A stretch of 64,000 bases of DNA. Source: Ensifer adhaerens (lineage in GTDB: Bacteria; Pseudomonadota; Alphaproteobacteria; Rhizobiales; Rhizobiaceae). Shown here in pieces: positions 25,397 to 33,560 of this stretch (the stretch's first letter is position 1; each line of letters opens with the position of its first letter). The DNA is taken from positions 2,960,001-3,024,000 of the forward strand of contig OCMG01000004.1 in NCBI GenBank assembly GCA_900215285.1, read 5' to 3'. The position numbers and the translations under genes were made by a program. A model generated the notes under the pieces. That model did not search any database. It was not told the origin of the DNA and worked only from the letters and a program-made list of their open reading frames with translations.

Positions 25397-26692
25397 TCAG
25401 GCAGCTTGCTGCGCCAACGTGCCCACCTTGCGACCGCGATTGATGCCGAGAACTACAAGTGCAGCGATCAGGCACGCGAAACCGGCAATGTAGACGGCTG
25501 GCATGAAGGTCTCGTAATCGGTCCGGATGTAGCCCGCCCCGAAGGTGGCAGTAGCTGCCCCGATCTGGTGGGCCGCGAAAACCCATCCGAAGACGATGTT
25601 CGCCTGCTGGGGACCAAAGTTGGCCACTGTGAGCTTGACCGTCGGGGGCACGGTCGCAACCCAGTCCAGCCCGTAGAAGACCGCGAAAAGCGACAGCGTC
25701 AGATAGTCGAAACCCGACATGGAGAGCGCGATCAGCGAAAGGCCGCGCAGACCATAGAACCAGAAGAGCAGCCAGCGATTGTCGAAGCGGTCGGAAAGCC
25801 AGCCGGCGCCGAGCGTGCCGATGAAATCGAAGATGCCGATCGTGGCGAGCAGACCGGCCGCGGCGACAGGCAGGATGCCGAAATCGCCGCAGATGGAAAT
25901 CCAGTGCGTCTGCACCAGACCGTTGGTGCTCAGGCCACAGACGAAGAAGGAGAAAAACAGGGCCCAGAAGACCGGCTTGCCGATGGCGCCCTTCAGCACC
26001 ACGAGGGGCGTCATGACGAGTTCGCCGAAGGAAGCCGCGCGCGCCGGCGGCGGCTCAACGACTTTCCCGCCGAAGGGTGCCAGGCCCAGATCGGCCGGAT
26101 AGTTTCGCATGAAGGTGAGCATCAGGACCATGGCGAGGCCCAGAACGATCACGATCACCGTCAGCGCCGTGCGCCAGCCGTAATGTTCGGTGAGGCTCGC
26201 AAGCATGGGCAGGAAAATCAGCTGGCCAGTGGCGTTGCTGACCGTCATCAGGCCGACAACGAGGCCGCGGCGCGCCTCGAACCAGCGAGTCGCCACCGTG
26301 GCGCCGAGGACCAGCGCTGTCATGCCCGTGCCGACGCCGACGAAGAGGCCCCAGAAGACCATGAGCTGCCAGAGATGCGTCATGAAGAATGAGCAGAGGA
26401 TGCCGAGGCTGATCAGCCCGGCCGCCGATGCGACAACGGTGCGGATGCCAAACTGGTTCATCAAGGCTGCAGCAAAGGGTCCGAGCAAGCCGAAGAGAAC
26501 GAGGCGGATCGCCATGGCGGTGGAGATTTCCTCCGTCGTCCAGCCGAATTCGGCGCTCAGCGGCCGGATCAGCACGCCAGCCGAACCCATCGCGCCGGCC
26601 GTCGCCAGCATGGTCAGGAAGGTGATGCCGATCACCAGCCAGCCGTAATGTATGCCCCTGGCAGCCAGTAGGGCCGCGACTCGCTTCGACAT
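25397..26692 (-). CDS. Major facilitator superfamily transporter (OFA-like)
   Basis: This 431-residue transporter has 12 predicted helices. It begins with GIHYGWLVIGITFLTML and GWTTEEISTAMAI, a pattern of the oxalate/formate antiporter and monocarboxylate group. The substrate is unknown. The ATG at 26692 is set by GGAGAAG four nt upstream. It lies downstream of the marR gene in the same direction. A palindrome at 26711-26726 in its promoter region recurs before marR, so the MarR protein probably represses this gene. Confidence 0.88.
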   Translation of the reverse strand: MSKRVAALLAARGIHYGWLVIGITFLTMLATAGAMGSAGVLIRPLSAEFGWTTEEISTAMAIRLVLFGLLGPFAAALMNQFGIRTVVASAAGLISLGILCSFFMTHLWQLMVFWGLFVGVGTGMTALVLGATVATRWFEARRGLVVGLMTVSNATGQLIFLPMLASLTEHYGWRTALTVIVIVLGLAMVLMLTFMRNYPADLGLAPFGGKVVEPPPARAASFGELVMTPLVVLKGAIGKPVFWALFFSFFVCGLSTNGLVQTHWISICGDFGILPVAAAGLLATIGIFDFIGTLGAGWLSDRFDNRWLLFWFYGLRGLSLIALSMSGFDYLTLSLFAVFYGLDWVATVPPTVKLTVANFGPQQANIVFGWVFAAHQIGAATATFGAGYIRTDYETFMPAVYIAGFACLIAALVVLGINRGRKVGTLAQQAA

Positions 26693-26710
26693 CGTCTTCT
26701 CTCCGTTAAT

Positions 26711-26726
26711 GCGGGTATATGCCCGC
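26711..26726. promoter_or_regulatory. Putative MarR operator, copy 1 (MFS promoter)
   Basis: GCGGGTATATGCCCGC is an almost perfect palindrome 19 nt before the MFS start codon, between it and the marR stop. It shares its first 10 bases and its flank with the copy before marR. Confidence 0.65.
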
Positions 26727-26739
26727 AATTGGTCAAAAA

Positions 26740-27141
26740 TTACAAGTCCCCCAGTGCGCCGATGAGGCGATCGAATTCCGCGGCTTCGAGCTTGGCTTCG
26801 ATGCGCTGCTGAACCTCGTCCCAGATCGGCGTCGCACGCTTCAGGAGCGCCATCGCCTCATCCGTCAGCGTCAGCATGGTTTCGCGCTGGTCGTCCGGCG
26901 ACGGCGTCATTGCGACAAGGCCCATGCGGTGCAGAACCTTGGTATTGCGCCCGACCGTCGAGCGGTCGAGTTCCAGAATATCCGCCAGTTCCGTCAGCGA
27001 TACGGGCTGACGATGCTTGATGTGGCGCAACTGGCTAAACTGCGAGACCGTGATGCCCAGCGGCGCGAACGCCTCGTCGTAGACGGCTGTCAGACGACGG
27101 GAGAGCTTGCGCAACGCAATGCAGTAGCAGGGATGAGTCAT
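26740..27141 (-). CDS. MarR-family transcriptional regulator
   Basis: This 133-residue dimeric regulator has the MarR winged HTH in its middle (LTELADILELDRSTVGRNTKVLHRMG, read from about residue 50 to 75) followed by a wing with DQRE. MarR proteins usually release DNA on binding a small aromatic or other ligand. The palindrome at 27145-27160 sits directly before its start and is repeated before the MFS gene, so autoregulation and control of the transporter are likely. No good ribosome binding site precedes the ATG at 27141. Confidence 0.87.
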   Translation of the reverse strand: MTHPCYCIALRKLSRRLTAVYDEAFAPLGITVSQFSQLRHIKHRQPVSLTELADILELDRSTVGRNTKVLHRMGLVAMTPSPDDQRETMLTLTDEAMALLKRATPIWDEVQQRIEAKLEAAEFDRLIGALGDL

Positions 27142-27144
27142 GAT

Positions 27145-27160
27145 GCGGGTATATACCTGT
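27145..27160. promoter_or_regulatory. Putative MarR operator, copy 2 (marR promoter)
   Basis: GCGGGTATATACCTGT ends three nt from the marR start codon. Over 28 bases, this site and its flank match the copy at 26711 at 21 positions, which is far beyond chance similarity for intergenic DNA. Confidence 0.65.
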
Positions 27161-27208
27161 AAATTGACAAAAGCAAGCCGCGAGACGCGTCGCGGCTTGG
27201 CTCAAAGG

Positions 27209-27553
27209 CTAGAGGCGGATCACGTAGTCCTTGCGGGTCGTCTCGATGACTTCCCATGTCCCGGCAAATCCAGGGCGGACGATCATGCTGTCACCCGCCT
27301 TGAGGGGAATGGGCTCGCCGCCCTCCTCCGTCAGGATCGAATGGCCTTCGAGGATATGGAAATACTCCCACTCGTCATAGACGACGCGCCACTTTCCGGG
27401 TGTTGCCTGCCAGACGCCGGCATAGATGCCGCCGTCGGCCTCTTCGAAATTCCAGGTCGTGAAACGAGGATCGCCGGAGATGAGCCGGTCGGGCACAGGG
27501 GCGCCCTCCTCCGGCTCGACTGTGGAGAGATCGAACTTGTAGGTCTTCGTCAT
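27209..27553 (-). CDS. Cupin-domain protein (DUF861/Cupin_3)
   Basis: This 114-residue single cupin has the pattern GGIYAGVWQATPGKWRVVY, then YFHILEGHSILTEEGG and GDSMIVRPGFAGTWEV. This is the Cupin_3 family seen in (S)-ureidoglycine aminohydrolase-like and related proteins. Catalytic function is unknown. ATG 27553 begins at the conserved MTKTYKF; the open frame upstream lies inside the metY 3' end. It follows metY by 25 nt in the same direction and is probably co-transcribed. Confidence 0.8.
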   Translation of the reverse strand: MTKTYKFDLSTVEPEEGAPVPDRLISGDPRFTTWNFEEADGGIYAGVWQATPGKWRVVYDEWEYFHILEGHSILTEEGGEPIPLKAGDSMIVRPGFAGTWEVIETTRKDYVIRL

Positions 27554-27578
27554 GTCACTCTCCGGCGACCTGCTGGTT

Positions 27579-28859
27579 TCAAACCGCCGCGAGCGACTGT
27601 TCAAGGTCGGCGACGATGTCGGCGACATCTTCAATGCCGATCGACAGGCGCACGACATCGGGCCCGGCGCCGGCAGCGATCTGCTGCGCTTCCGTCAGCT
27701 GCTTGTGCGTCGTCGAGGCCGGATGGATGACCAGCGAGCGCGTGTCGCCAATATTGGCGAGGTGCGAGAAGAGCTTCAGGCCCTCCACGAAGGTCTTGCC
27801 AGCGGCATAGCCACCCTTGAGGCCGAAGGTGAAGACGGCGCCCGCACCGCGCGGCGAATAACGCTTCTGCAGCGCGTTGTTCGGATCGTCCGGCAGGCCG
27901 GCATAGGAGACCCAGCTGACCTTTTCATGCGCCTTCAGCCAGCTTGCGACCTGAAGGGCGTTCTCGCAATGACGCTGCATGCGCAGCGGCAGCGTTTCGA
28001 TGCCGGTCAGGAGCTGGAAGGCGTTGAAGGGAGAGATCGACGGTCCGAAATCGCGCAGGCCCAGAACGCGGGCGGCAATCGCGAAGGCGAAATTGCCGAA
28101 GACCTGATGCAGAACGAGGCCGTTATATTCCGGACGCGGCTCGGAGAGCATCGGGTAGTTGCCCGACTTCGACCAGTCGAACGTGCCGCCGTCGACCAGG
28201 ATGCCGCCCATGGAATTGCCATGGCCGCCCATGAACTTGGTCAGCGAGTGAACGACGATGTCCGCGCCATGTTCGAGCGGACGGATGAGATAGGGCGTGG
28301 CCATCGTGTTGTCGACGATGAGCGGCAGGCCGTGCTTGTGGGCGACTTCGGCAATGGCTGCGATATCGACAAAGGTGCCGCCCGGGTTGGCGAGGCTCTC
28401 GATAAAGATGGCGCGCGTGTCGGCGTCGATCTGGCGCTCGACCTCGGCAAGATCAAAAGGGTCGGCCCAGCGCACCTGCCAGCCGAAGCTCTTGAACGCA
28501 TGGCCGAACTGGTTGATCGAGCCGCCATAGAGACGCTTGGCCGCGACGAAATTCTTGCCCGGCTGCATGATCGTGTGGAAGATCAGGAGCTGTGCGGCAT
28601 GGCCGGACGCGGTCGCGAGTGCTGCCGTGCCGCCCTCCAGGGCCGCCACCTTTTCCTCGAGAACCGCCTGCGTCGGGTTCATGATGCGGGTGTAGATATT
28701 GCCGAACTGCTGCAGGCCGAAGAGAGCCGCAGCGTGATCCGCATCGTTGAAGACGAAACTCGTGGTCTGGTAGATCGGCGTCGTCCGCGCGCCTGTAGTG
28801 GGATCCGGCTTGGCACCGGCATGAACGGCAAGCGTTGAAAAACCCGGAGTGGTGGTCAT
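27579..28859 (-). CDS. metY: O-acetylhomoserine sulfhydrylase
   Basis: This 426-residue PLP enzyme makes homocysteine (or methionine from methanethiol) from O-acetylhomoserine. It is a full-length Cys/Met metabolism family member. The N-terminal GFSTLAVHAGAKPDP and TTPIYQTTSF are typical of MetY, and the PLP-binding lysine lies at about 208 in HSLTKFMGGHG. The gene has a structured leader (28870-28906) in which the ribosome binding site touches a stem. It is followed by the cupin gene. Confidence 0.92.
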   Translation of the reverse strand: MTTTPGFSTLAVHAGAKPDPTTGARTTPIYQTTSFVFNDADHAAALFGLQQFGNIYTRIMNPTQAVLEEKVAALEGGTAALATASGHAAQLLIFHTIMQPGKNFVAAKRLYGGSINQFGHAFKSFGWQVRWADPFDLAEVERQIDADTRAIFIESLANPGGTFVDIAAIAEVAHKHGLPLIVDNTMATPYLIRPLEHGADIVVHSLTKFMGGHGNSMGGILVDGGTFDWSKSGNYPMLSEPRPEYNGLVLHQVFGNFAFAIAARVLGLRDFGPSISPFNAFQLLTGIETLPLRMQRHCENALQVASWLKAHEKVSWVSYAGLPDDPNNALQKRYSPRGAGAVFTFGLKGGYAAGKTFVEGLKLFSHLANIGDTRSLVIHPASTTHKQLTEAQQIAAGAGPDVVRLSIGIEDVADIVADLEQSLAAV

Positions 28860-28865
28860 CGTTAT

Positions 28866-28906
28866 TCCTCCCGTAGAGACGTTTCTTGCACCGAGGATGC
28901 TACGGG
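28866..28906 (-). promoter_or_regulatory. Hairpin overlapping the metY ribosome binding site
   Basis: Read on the minus strand, CCCGTAG pairs with CTACGGG across a 23-nt loop, and the Shine-Dalgarno GGGAGGA begins inside the 3' arm. The arrangement could limit metY translation. It does not match the SAM-II, SAM-I or SAM/SAH riboswitch cores I know well enough to name it one. Confidence 0.4.
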
Positions 28907-29012
28907 TAACAGGTCATCGGGAGGCGTGCGAGGATTTATTATCTAATTCAAGGGGCAAAGTTGGAAAGCGGCGGGCAGCCTTCTGGCTACCGGTAAAAAC
29001 GCGCTGCGAGAC

Positions 29013-29026
29013 TTGATCAGGATCAA
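29013..29026. promoter_or_regulatory. FNR/FixK box (anaerobox)
   Basis: TTGATCAGGATCAA is a perfect match to TTGAT-N4-ATCAA. Its centre is 63 nt before the DUF6455 start. If the box is at -41.5, the transcript would start about 20 nt before the start codon, as in class II FNR promoters. Control by low oxygen is inferred. Confidence 0.75.
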
Positions 29027-29082
29027 GGCGAACCGGAGCATCCGGATCAAAAATACCGGAAAGCAAGTCGAGGAGAGCCTTC

Positions 29083-29523
29083 ATGCATCACGCCATGGCC
29101 AAACAGGAACATACAGTCTTCCAGAGCCTTCGGGACCGAGTCCAAAGCTGGTGGCATGAAAGGCAAGAGATCGCACGCGAACTGGAGGAGCTGTCGGCGC
29201 TTGGCGACCAGGGGCTGACGGCCCTGGCAAGCGATGTCGGCGTCAATGCGCAAATGCTGGCTGCGGTGATCCGCCATGGCGCGTCAGCCGCCGATGACAT
29301 GCAATATCTGATGCGCGCGCTCAACATCGATCCGGACGCGGTGCATTACGAGGAGCCCGGACTTTATCGCGGATTGCAGACATCCTGTGCACTCTGCGAG
29401 GACAAGGCACGCTGCCGCGCCGAACTCAATGCAGGAACCATGCGCGACAACTACACCCATTTCTGTCCGAACCACGAAACCATGAGCGAATTGCGCGCTC
29501 ATCCCGAGTTTCAGATCGACTGA
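29083..29523 (+). CDS. DUF6455 family protein
   Basis: This 146-residue cytosolic protein carries the DUF6455 domain. Its N-terminal half is helical and charged. Its C-terminal half has SCALCEDKARCRAEL and THFCPNHE, giving four cysteines spaced like a metal- or cluster-binding site. The function is unknown. AGGAGAG precedes the ATG; another in-frame ATG is at 29095. The perfect FNR/FixK box upstream suggests induction when oxygen is scarce, which would fit a redox or cluster role. Confidence 0.78.
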   Translation: MHHAMAKQEHTVFQSLRDRVQSWWHERQEIARELEELSALGDQGLTALASDVGVNAQMLAAVIRHGASAADDMQYLMRALNIDPDAVHYEEPGLYRGLQTSCALCEDKARCRAELNAGTMRDNYTHFCPNHETMSELRAHPEFQID

Positions 29524-29547
29524 GCCGGCTCATCCGATCGTCGATCG

Positions 29548-29976
29548 TCAGAGCCCGAGACGGGGGATTTCGATAGCCGGGCAACGGTTCATCACGACAG
29601 TGATCCCCCTCTCTTCGGCGCGCGCCGCCGCAGCATCATTGCGCACGCCGAGCTGGCCCCAGATATAGCGGGGCAACGTCTTCATTCTGAAAACATCGTC
29701 CACGACGTCGCCCATCTGCGCCGGCGCACGGAAGACATCGATCATGTCAACCGGCACATCGATATCTTCAAGCCGGGCGACAACCGTCTGCCCGTGGATC
29801 GTCTTGCCAACCTGACCTGGATTGACCGGGATGACGGTATAGCCACGCTTCAGGAGGGCTGCCATCACGCCGTTGCTCGGCCGTTCCGGCTTGGGCGATG
29901 CACCCACAAGCGCGATGGTCTTCGTCGATGTCAGGATGTCGCGAATGAGTGTGTCCGGGTAATTGTCGTGGTTCAT
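29548..29976 (-). CDS. CoA-binding domain protein (YccU-like)
   Basis: This 142-residue protein is a lone CoA-binding Rossmann domain like the N-terminus of succinyl-CoA synthetase alpha. It shows TIALVGASPKPERPSNGVMA near residue 19 and YTVIPVNPGQVGKTIHG near 46, and ends with the conserved VVMNRCPAIE. E. coli YccU is the model; its role is unknown. ATG 29976 follows GGAG; upstream in-frame ATGs at 29991 and 30039 are less likely. Confidence 0.85.
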   Translation of the reverse strand: MNHDNYPDTLIRDILTSTKTIALVGASPKPERPSNGVMAALLKRGYTVIPVNPGQVGKTIHGQTVVARLEDIDVPVDMIDVFRAPAQMGDVVDDVFRMKTLPRYIWGQLGVRNDAAAARAEERGITVVMNRCPAIEIPRLGL

Positions 29977-30075
29977 GCCATTCTCCGCCATAAGCGCGCC
30001 GTTTTCCGAGGGAACAGTTTCGAGCCTCATCCCGTTCATATCGAATGCCGAGACCCGAATTGAAAGGGCAGTCTG

Positions 30076-30408
30076 ATGATAAAGTTCATGCTCCCTATCG
30101 CCGCCCTTGCCGTGACCGTGACGGCAAGCGAGGCAAGCGCGATCTCGCGTTACACGTCAACCGGCATGAGTTGCGAGCGTATTCAGGGCATCCTGAGAAG
30201 CGAGAGAGCTGCGATCTTCCGCTACCCGTCCAAACGCGTGGCGAACCTGCAGCTTTATGATCGCTATGTCCGCAGCGGCGCCTTTTGCGGACCGCATCAG
30301 ATTCCGGAGAATGTGACCATTCCCTCGGCAAACGGCGAATGTCCCGTCCTGCATTGCATCGATGAGCCGGACCCGTGCGACAGCCTGTTTCTGGAGGTCT
30401 GCCGCTGA
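30076..30408 (+). CDS. Small exported cysteine-rich protein
   Basis: This 110-residue protein has a signal peptide (about 1-22, ending SEASA) and a mature part with six cysteines (SCER, FCGP, ECPV, HCID, PCDS, VCR). They could form three disulfides in the periplasm. I recognise no domain. AAGGG lies at a suitable distance before the ATG. It stands alone between a CoA-binding gene and a VOC gene on the other strand. Confidence 0.65.
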   Translation: MIKFMLPIAALAVTVTASEASAISRYTSTGMSCERIQGILRSERAAIFRYPSKRVANLQLYDRYVRSGAFCGPHQIPENVTIPSANGECPVLHCIDEPDPCDSLFLEVCR

Positions 30409-30415
30409 GGGCACG

Positions 30416-30847
30416 TTATTCCGGCAATACGAGATGGCCGGAGGCGTCCTGCTGTACAAACGGATTGTGGGCCACTTCCCAAAGATGTCCGTCCGGATCG
30501 GCGAAATAGCCGGAATAGCCGCCCCACGAGACCTTCTCCGGTGGCTTGACCGGCGTCGCGCCGCAGGAGAGCGCGAACTTGTACACGGCATCCACGCCGG
30601 TTTCGCTGGACACATTGTGCGCAAGCGTCACACCCGAAAAGCCCTTGGGCGTATCCTCGACATGGGCGTCCTCCGCCAGCGATGCACGCGAAAACAGCGC
30701 GAGTACCGTGCCCTTCAGCTGAATGAAGGTGATGGCATCCTGCGAGGCGGAGCTCCTCTTCCAGCCCAGCCGCTCGTAAAACGCAGTCGAGCGCTGAACA
30801 TCCTCCACACCCAGGGTGATGAGGGAAATTCGGGGATCAAGAGACAA
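30416..30847 (-). CDS. VOC family (glyoxalase/bleomycin resistance-like) protein
   Basis: This 143-residue protein is built from two beta-alpha-beta modules of the vicinal-oxygen-chelate fold (ISLITLGVEDVQRSTAFYERLGW at the start and GYSGYFADPDGHLWEVAHNP near the end). The glutamate in LWEV is the usual metal ligand. The substrate is unknown. The TTG at 30847 is chosen because AAGGAG stands six nt before it; the open frame extends 19 codons further without similarity. Confidence 0.78.
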   Translation of the reverse strand: MSLDPRISLITLGVEDVQRSTAFYERLGWKRSSASQDAITFIQLKGTVLALFSRASLAEDAHVEDTPKGFSGVTLAHNVSSETGVDAVYKFALSCGATPVKPPEKVSWGGYSGYFADPDGHLWEVAHNPFVQQDASGHLVLPE

Positions 30848-30989
30848 TTTGTTCTCCTTATGTTCACTTGCGGCGACCTTACAGGCAGATCTCTCGCCTG
30901 ACAAGGCGGCAGAACCACGGCCGCTTGACGACGAGACATGAGGAGCGCACTGTCACACATCTGTCATAATTCATTCTCCCGGTGCTCTC

Positions 30990-31826
30990 TTGCCTTTCGA
31001 TGTCGCGCTCCTCGTGCTCCTTGGAGCCCTCTTCCATGCCAGCTGGAATGCCATTATCAAGGGCGGCGAGGACAAGGTTCTCAACACGGCGATGATCTCG
31101 TTGGGCGGCGCCGTGATTTCGCTTTGCGCCCTGCCCTTCTTCCCGATGCCGGGCTGGCAGATCTGGCCATTCCTGATGGCTTCGGTGGTTTTGCAGACCG
31201 TCTACTTCCTGCTGATTGCGGCCAGTTACCGGCTCGGCGACATCGCACTCGTCTACCCGCTGATGCGCGGATCCGCACCCCTCGTCGTGACGGCCCTGAG
31301 CTTTACGATCTTCGGCGAACGGATATCGACTCACGCGCTGATCGGGATCGGCTGCATTTCCGGAGGCATTTTCATCATGGCGCTCGGCGTGCGTGCCAAC
31401 AGCCTGAAGGCGGCGGGACTTGCGCTCATCAATGCTGTGGTGATCGGCCTTTACACCCTCTTCGACGCGTGGGGCGCACGCACGGCGAACAATCCCATTT
31501 CCTATGTCCTGTGGATTTCACTCCTGCCGCCCGTGGCCCTTTTTGCCTATGCGCTTTATACGCGCGGCCGTGTGCGCGTTGGCGAGCATCTCAGGACCAA
31601 TTGGTGGCGCGGGGCGGTCGGGGGCGCAGGCTCCATCGGCTCCTATGGCGTCGCGCTCTGGGCGATGACAAAAGCGCCGGTGGCCCTGGTCGCGGCGCTG
31701 CGGGAAACTTCCATCGTCTTTGCGCTGCTGATCTCGGTCTTTGTGTTCCGCGAAAACGGGAGCGTCTGGCGCTATCTGGCCGGCGGCGTCATTACCGCCG
31801 GCGCACTGGCATTGAAGCTCGCCTAG
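30990..31826 (+). CDS. EamA/DMT-family transporter
   Basis: This 278-residue protein has ten hydrophobic segments in two EamA repeats (about 5-135 and 150-278). Typical elements are LGALFHASWNAIIKGG, LVYPLMRGSAPLVV and, in the second repeat, ALRETSIVFALLISVFVFRE. Drug/metabolite transporters of this group move small metabolites; the cargo is unknown. The start is TTG at 30990 with only a weak ribosome binding site. The stop overlaps the convergent GST gene by 4 nt. Confidence 0.82.
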   Translation: MPFDVALLVLLGALFHASWNAIIKGGEDKVLNTAMISLGGAVISLCALPFFPMPGWQIWPFLMASVVLQTVYFLLIAASYRLGDIALVYPLMRGSAPLVVTALSFTIFGERISTHALIGIGCISGGIFIMALGVRANSLKAAGLALINAVVIGLYTLFDAWGARTANNPISYVLWISLLPPVALFAYALYTRGRVRVGEHLRTNWWRGAVGGAGSIGSYGVALWAMTKAPVALVAALRETSIVFALLISVFVFRENGSVWRYLAGGVITAGALALKLA

Positions 31827-32473
31827 CCGTTGGCCGTGGCCAACGCCGCATGCTTCTCGGCCATGGCGGCATCGTCGGCCCAGACCTTCGCGAAGGACGG
31901 GCGCGCGGCGATGCGGTCGCGATATTCGACGAAGCGCGGGCGCTGCGGCACCATGCCAAACATCATCGTCCAGTTGAGCGCCACGCCCCACTGGATGTCG
32001 GCAAGGCTCAGTCGGTCGCCGAGAATGTAGGGACCGTTCGACAGCGCGCCCTCCAGGACATCGAGCATCGTGTCATAGGTGCCGTAGACGGATTGGGTGA
32101 TTGGGCCCGGATCGACATTGCGGAACTTGTCCATCAGAGCCGGCTCGAAGCAGGCAGCATAGTAGATGAGCCAGCGCAGGTAAGGCCCGCGATTCGGATC
32201 GTCGACGGCCGGCGCCAGCCCTGCCTGCGGGAAGAGATCGCCGAGATAGATGGCGATGGCGATTTGCTCCGTGACCAGCTTGCCGCGATGTTCGATTGCC
32301 GGAACCTTGCCGAGCGGGTTGATCGACAGATACGCAGCTTCGCGGTTTTCGCCGGCCTTCATGTTCATGACATGCAGATCGTAGGGTGCGCCGAGTTCCT
32401 CCAGAATAATGCGCGTGCCGGCGGCGCGGGTCTGCGGCATGTAGTGAAGTGTGATGCGGTCGTTGCCGGTCAT
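31823..32473 (-). CDS. Glutathione S-transferase
   Basis: This 216-residue enzyme has a thioredoxin-like domain (LHYMPQTRAAGTRIILEELGAPYD, then NPLGKVPAI and the glutathione-binding TEQIAIAIYL) and a helical C-terminal domain with LSLADIQWG. It resembles the beta/Nu-like GSTs. The substrate is unknown. It is divergent from a YafY-type regulator (112 nt apart), which may control it. Confidence 0.85.
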   Translation of the reverse strand: MTGNDRITLHYMPQTRAAGTRIILEELGAPYDLHVMNMKAGENREAAYLSINPLGKVPAIEHRGKLVTEQIAIAIYLGDLFPQAGLAPAVDDPNRGPYLRWLIYYAACFEPALMDKFRNVDPGPITQSVYGTYDTMLDVLEGALSNGPYILGDRLSLADIQWGVALNWTMMFGMVPQRPRFVEYRDRIAARPSFAKVWADDAAMAEKHAALATANG

Positions 32474-32585
32474 GGTGTTTCTCTCCTCGCTTGTTTGACG
32501 ATGATGTCAGGTTACCGCACCATACCTGTCAGAATATGTCATATTTATTCCGGCATAATCGCGAAAAATGCGGAGAAGCTGACAG

Positions 32586-33560
32586 ATGCGCGCAAGCCGT
32601 CTCATCAATATCCTGACGACGCTGCAGGCGCGCGGTCTGGTGACGGCCACGGAGCTGAGCGCGGAGAACGGCGTTTCGCTGCGCACCATCTATCGCGACA
32701 TCGACCAGCTCTCGCTGGCCGGCATCCCGGTCTATAGCGAGCGCGGGCCGGAAGGCGGTTATCGGCTGCTCGACGGCTATCGCGTACGGCTGAACGGGCT
32801 TTCGACCAAGGAGGCGGAGGCGCTGTTCCTGAGCGGCCTGCCGGGCCCCGCCGCCGATCTCGGGCTTGGCGCGGTGATGGCGAGTGCTGAAAAGAAGCTG
32901 GCCGTCGCCCTCCCGGAAGACCTGCGCAAGAGTGCGGCGGCCATGCGCAGCCGCTTTCATCTCGACACGGTCGCCTGGTTCGGCGAAGGCGAGCAGCCTA
33001 CGCATCTGGAGGCGATCACGGATGCGGTATGGAATCACAAGGTGGTGCGCATGCGCTACCAGACATGGCGCAAGGAGAAGACGATCGAGACGCAACCGCT
33101 CGGCCTCGTCCTGAAAGGTGGCGCCTGGTATCTCGTCGCGCGCACTAAGGATGCGATGCTGACCTATCGCATTGCCCGCATTCTCGATCTCATTGTCACG
33201 GACGAAACCTTCGAGCCGCCGCGCGATTTCGATCTGGCGGCCCACTGGCGTGAAAGCACCGACCGGCTGGATGCGGAAATGCACCCCAATGTCGCCCGCG
33301 TCCGACTTTCAAAATGGGGCGCGCAGATGCTGCCCTATTTTAATAGCGGATACGCGAACCGGCGGATGGAGATGAGCGAGCCGGGGCCGGATGGCTGGCG
33401 GGAGGCGACGCTGCCCATCGGCTCAACCCGGCAGGCCGCGACCGAATTCCTGCGTTTGGGCCCCGAGGTGGAAGTGCTCGAACCGCAGGACTTGCGCGAC
33501 ATGATGGCCGAGATGGCCGCGAAAATGGTGGCGATTTACTCGCCCGTCCATTCCGGGTGA
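32586..33560 (+). CDS. YafY-type HTH-WYL transcriptional regulator
   Basis: This 324-residue protein has an N-terminal HTH_11 (about 4-58: VTATELSAENGVSLRTIYRDIDQLS) and a WYL domain (about 140-215) with KGGAWYLVAR, followed by the C-terminal WCX-like region. WYL proteins bind small ligands or nucleic acids and regulate nearby genes. The divergent GST gene is the obvious candidate target. GGAGAAG lies before the start. The last 25 nt overlap the convergent crotonase gene. Confidence 0.87.
   Translation: MRASRLINILTTLQARGLVTATELSAENGVSLRTIYRDIDQLSLAGIPVYSERGPEGGYRLLDGYRVRLNGLSTKEAEALFLSGLPGPAADLGLGAVMASAEKKLAVALPEDLRKSAAAMRSRFHLDTVAWFGEGEQPTHLEAITDAVWNHKVVRMRYQTWRKEKTIETQPLGLVLKGGAWYLVARTKDAMLTYRIARILDLIVTDETFEPPRDFDLAAHWRESTDRLDAEMHPNVARVRLSKWGAQMLPYFNSGYANRRMEMSEPGPDGWREATLPIGSTRQAATEFLRLGPEVEVLEPQDLRDMMAEMAAKMVAIYSPVHSG

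Noticed and set aside
28860..29010. SAM riboswitch before metY
   Set aside because: The leader has a hairpin, but I could not align the conserved cores of SAM-II, SAM-I or SAM/SAH types. It is reported only as a hairpin.
30938..32737. 599-codon plus-strand frame
   Set aside because: It covers the EamA gene in another frame and the GST gene antisense. Its composition is unlike a real protein.
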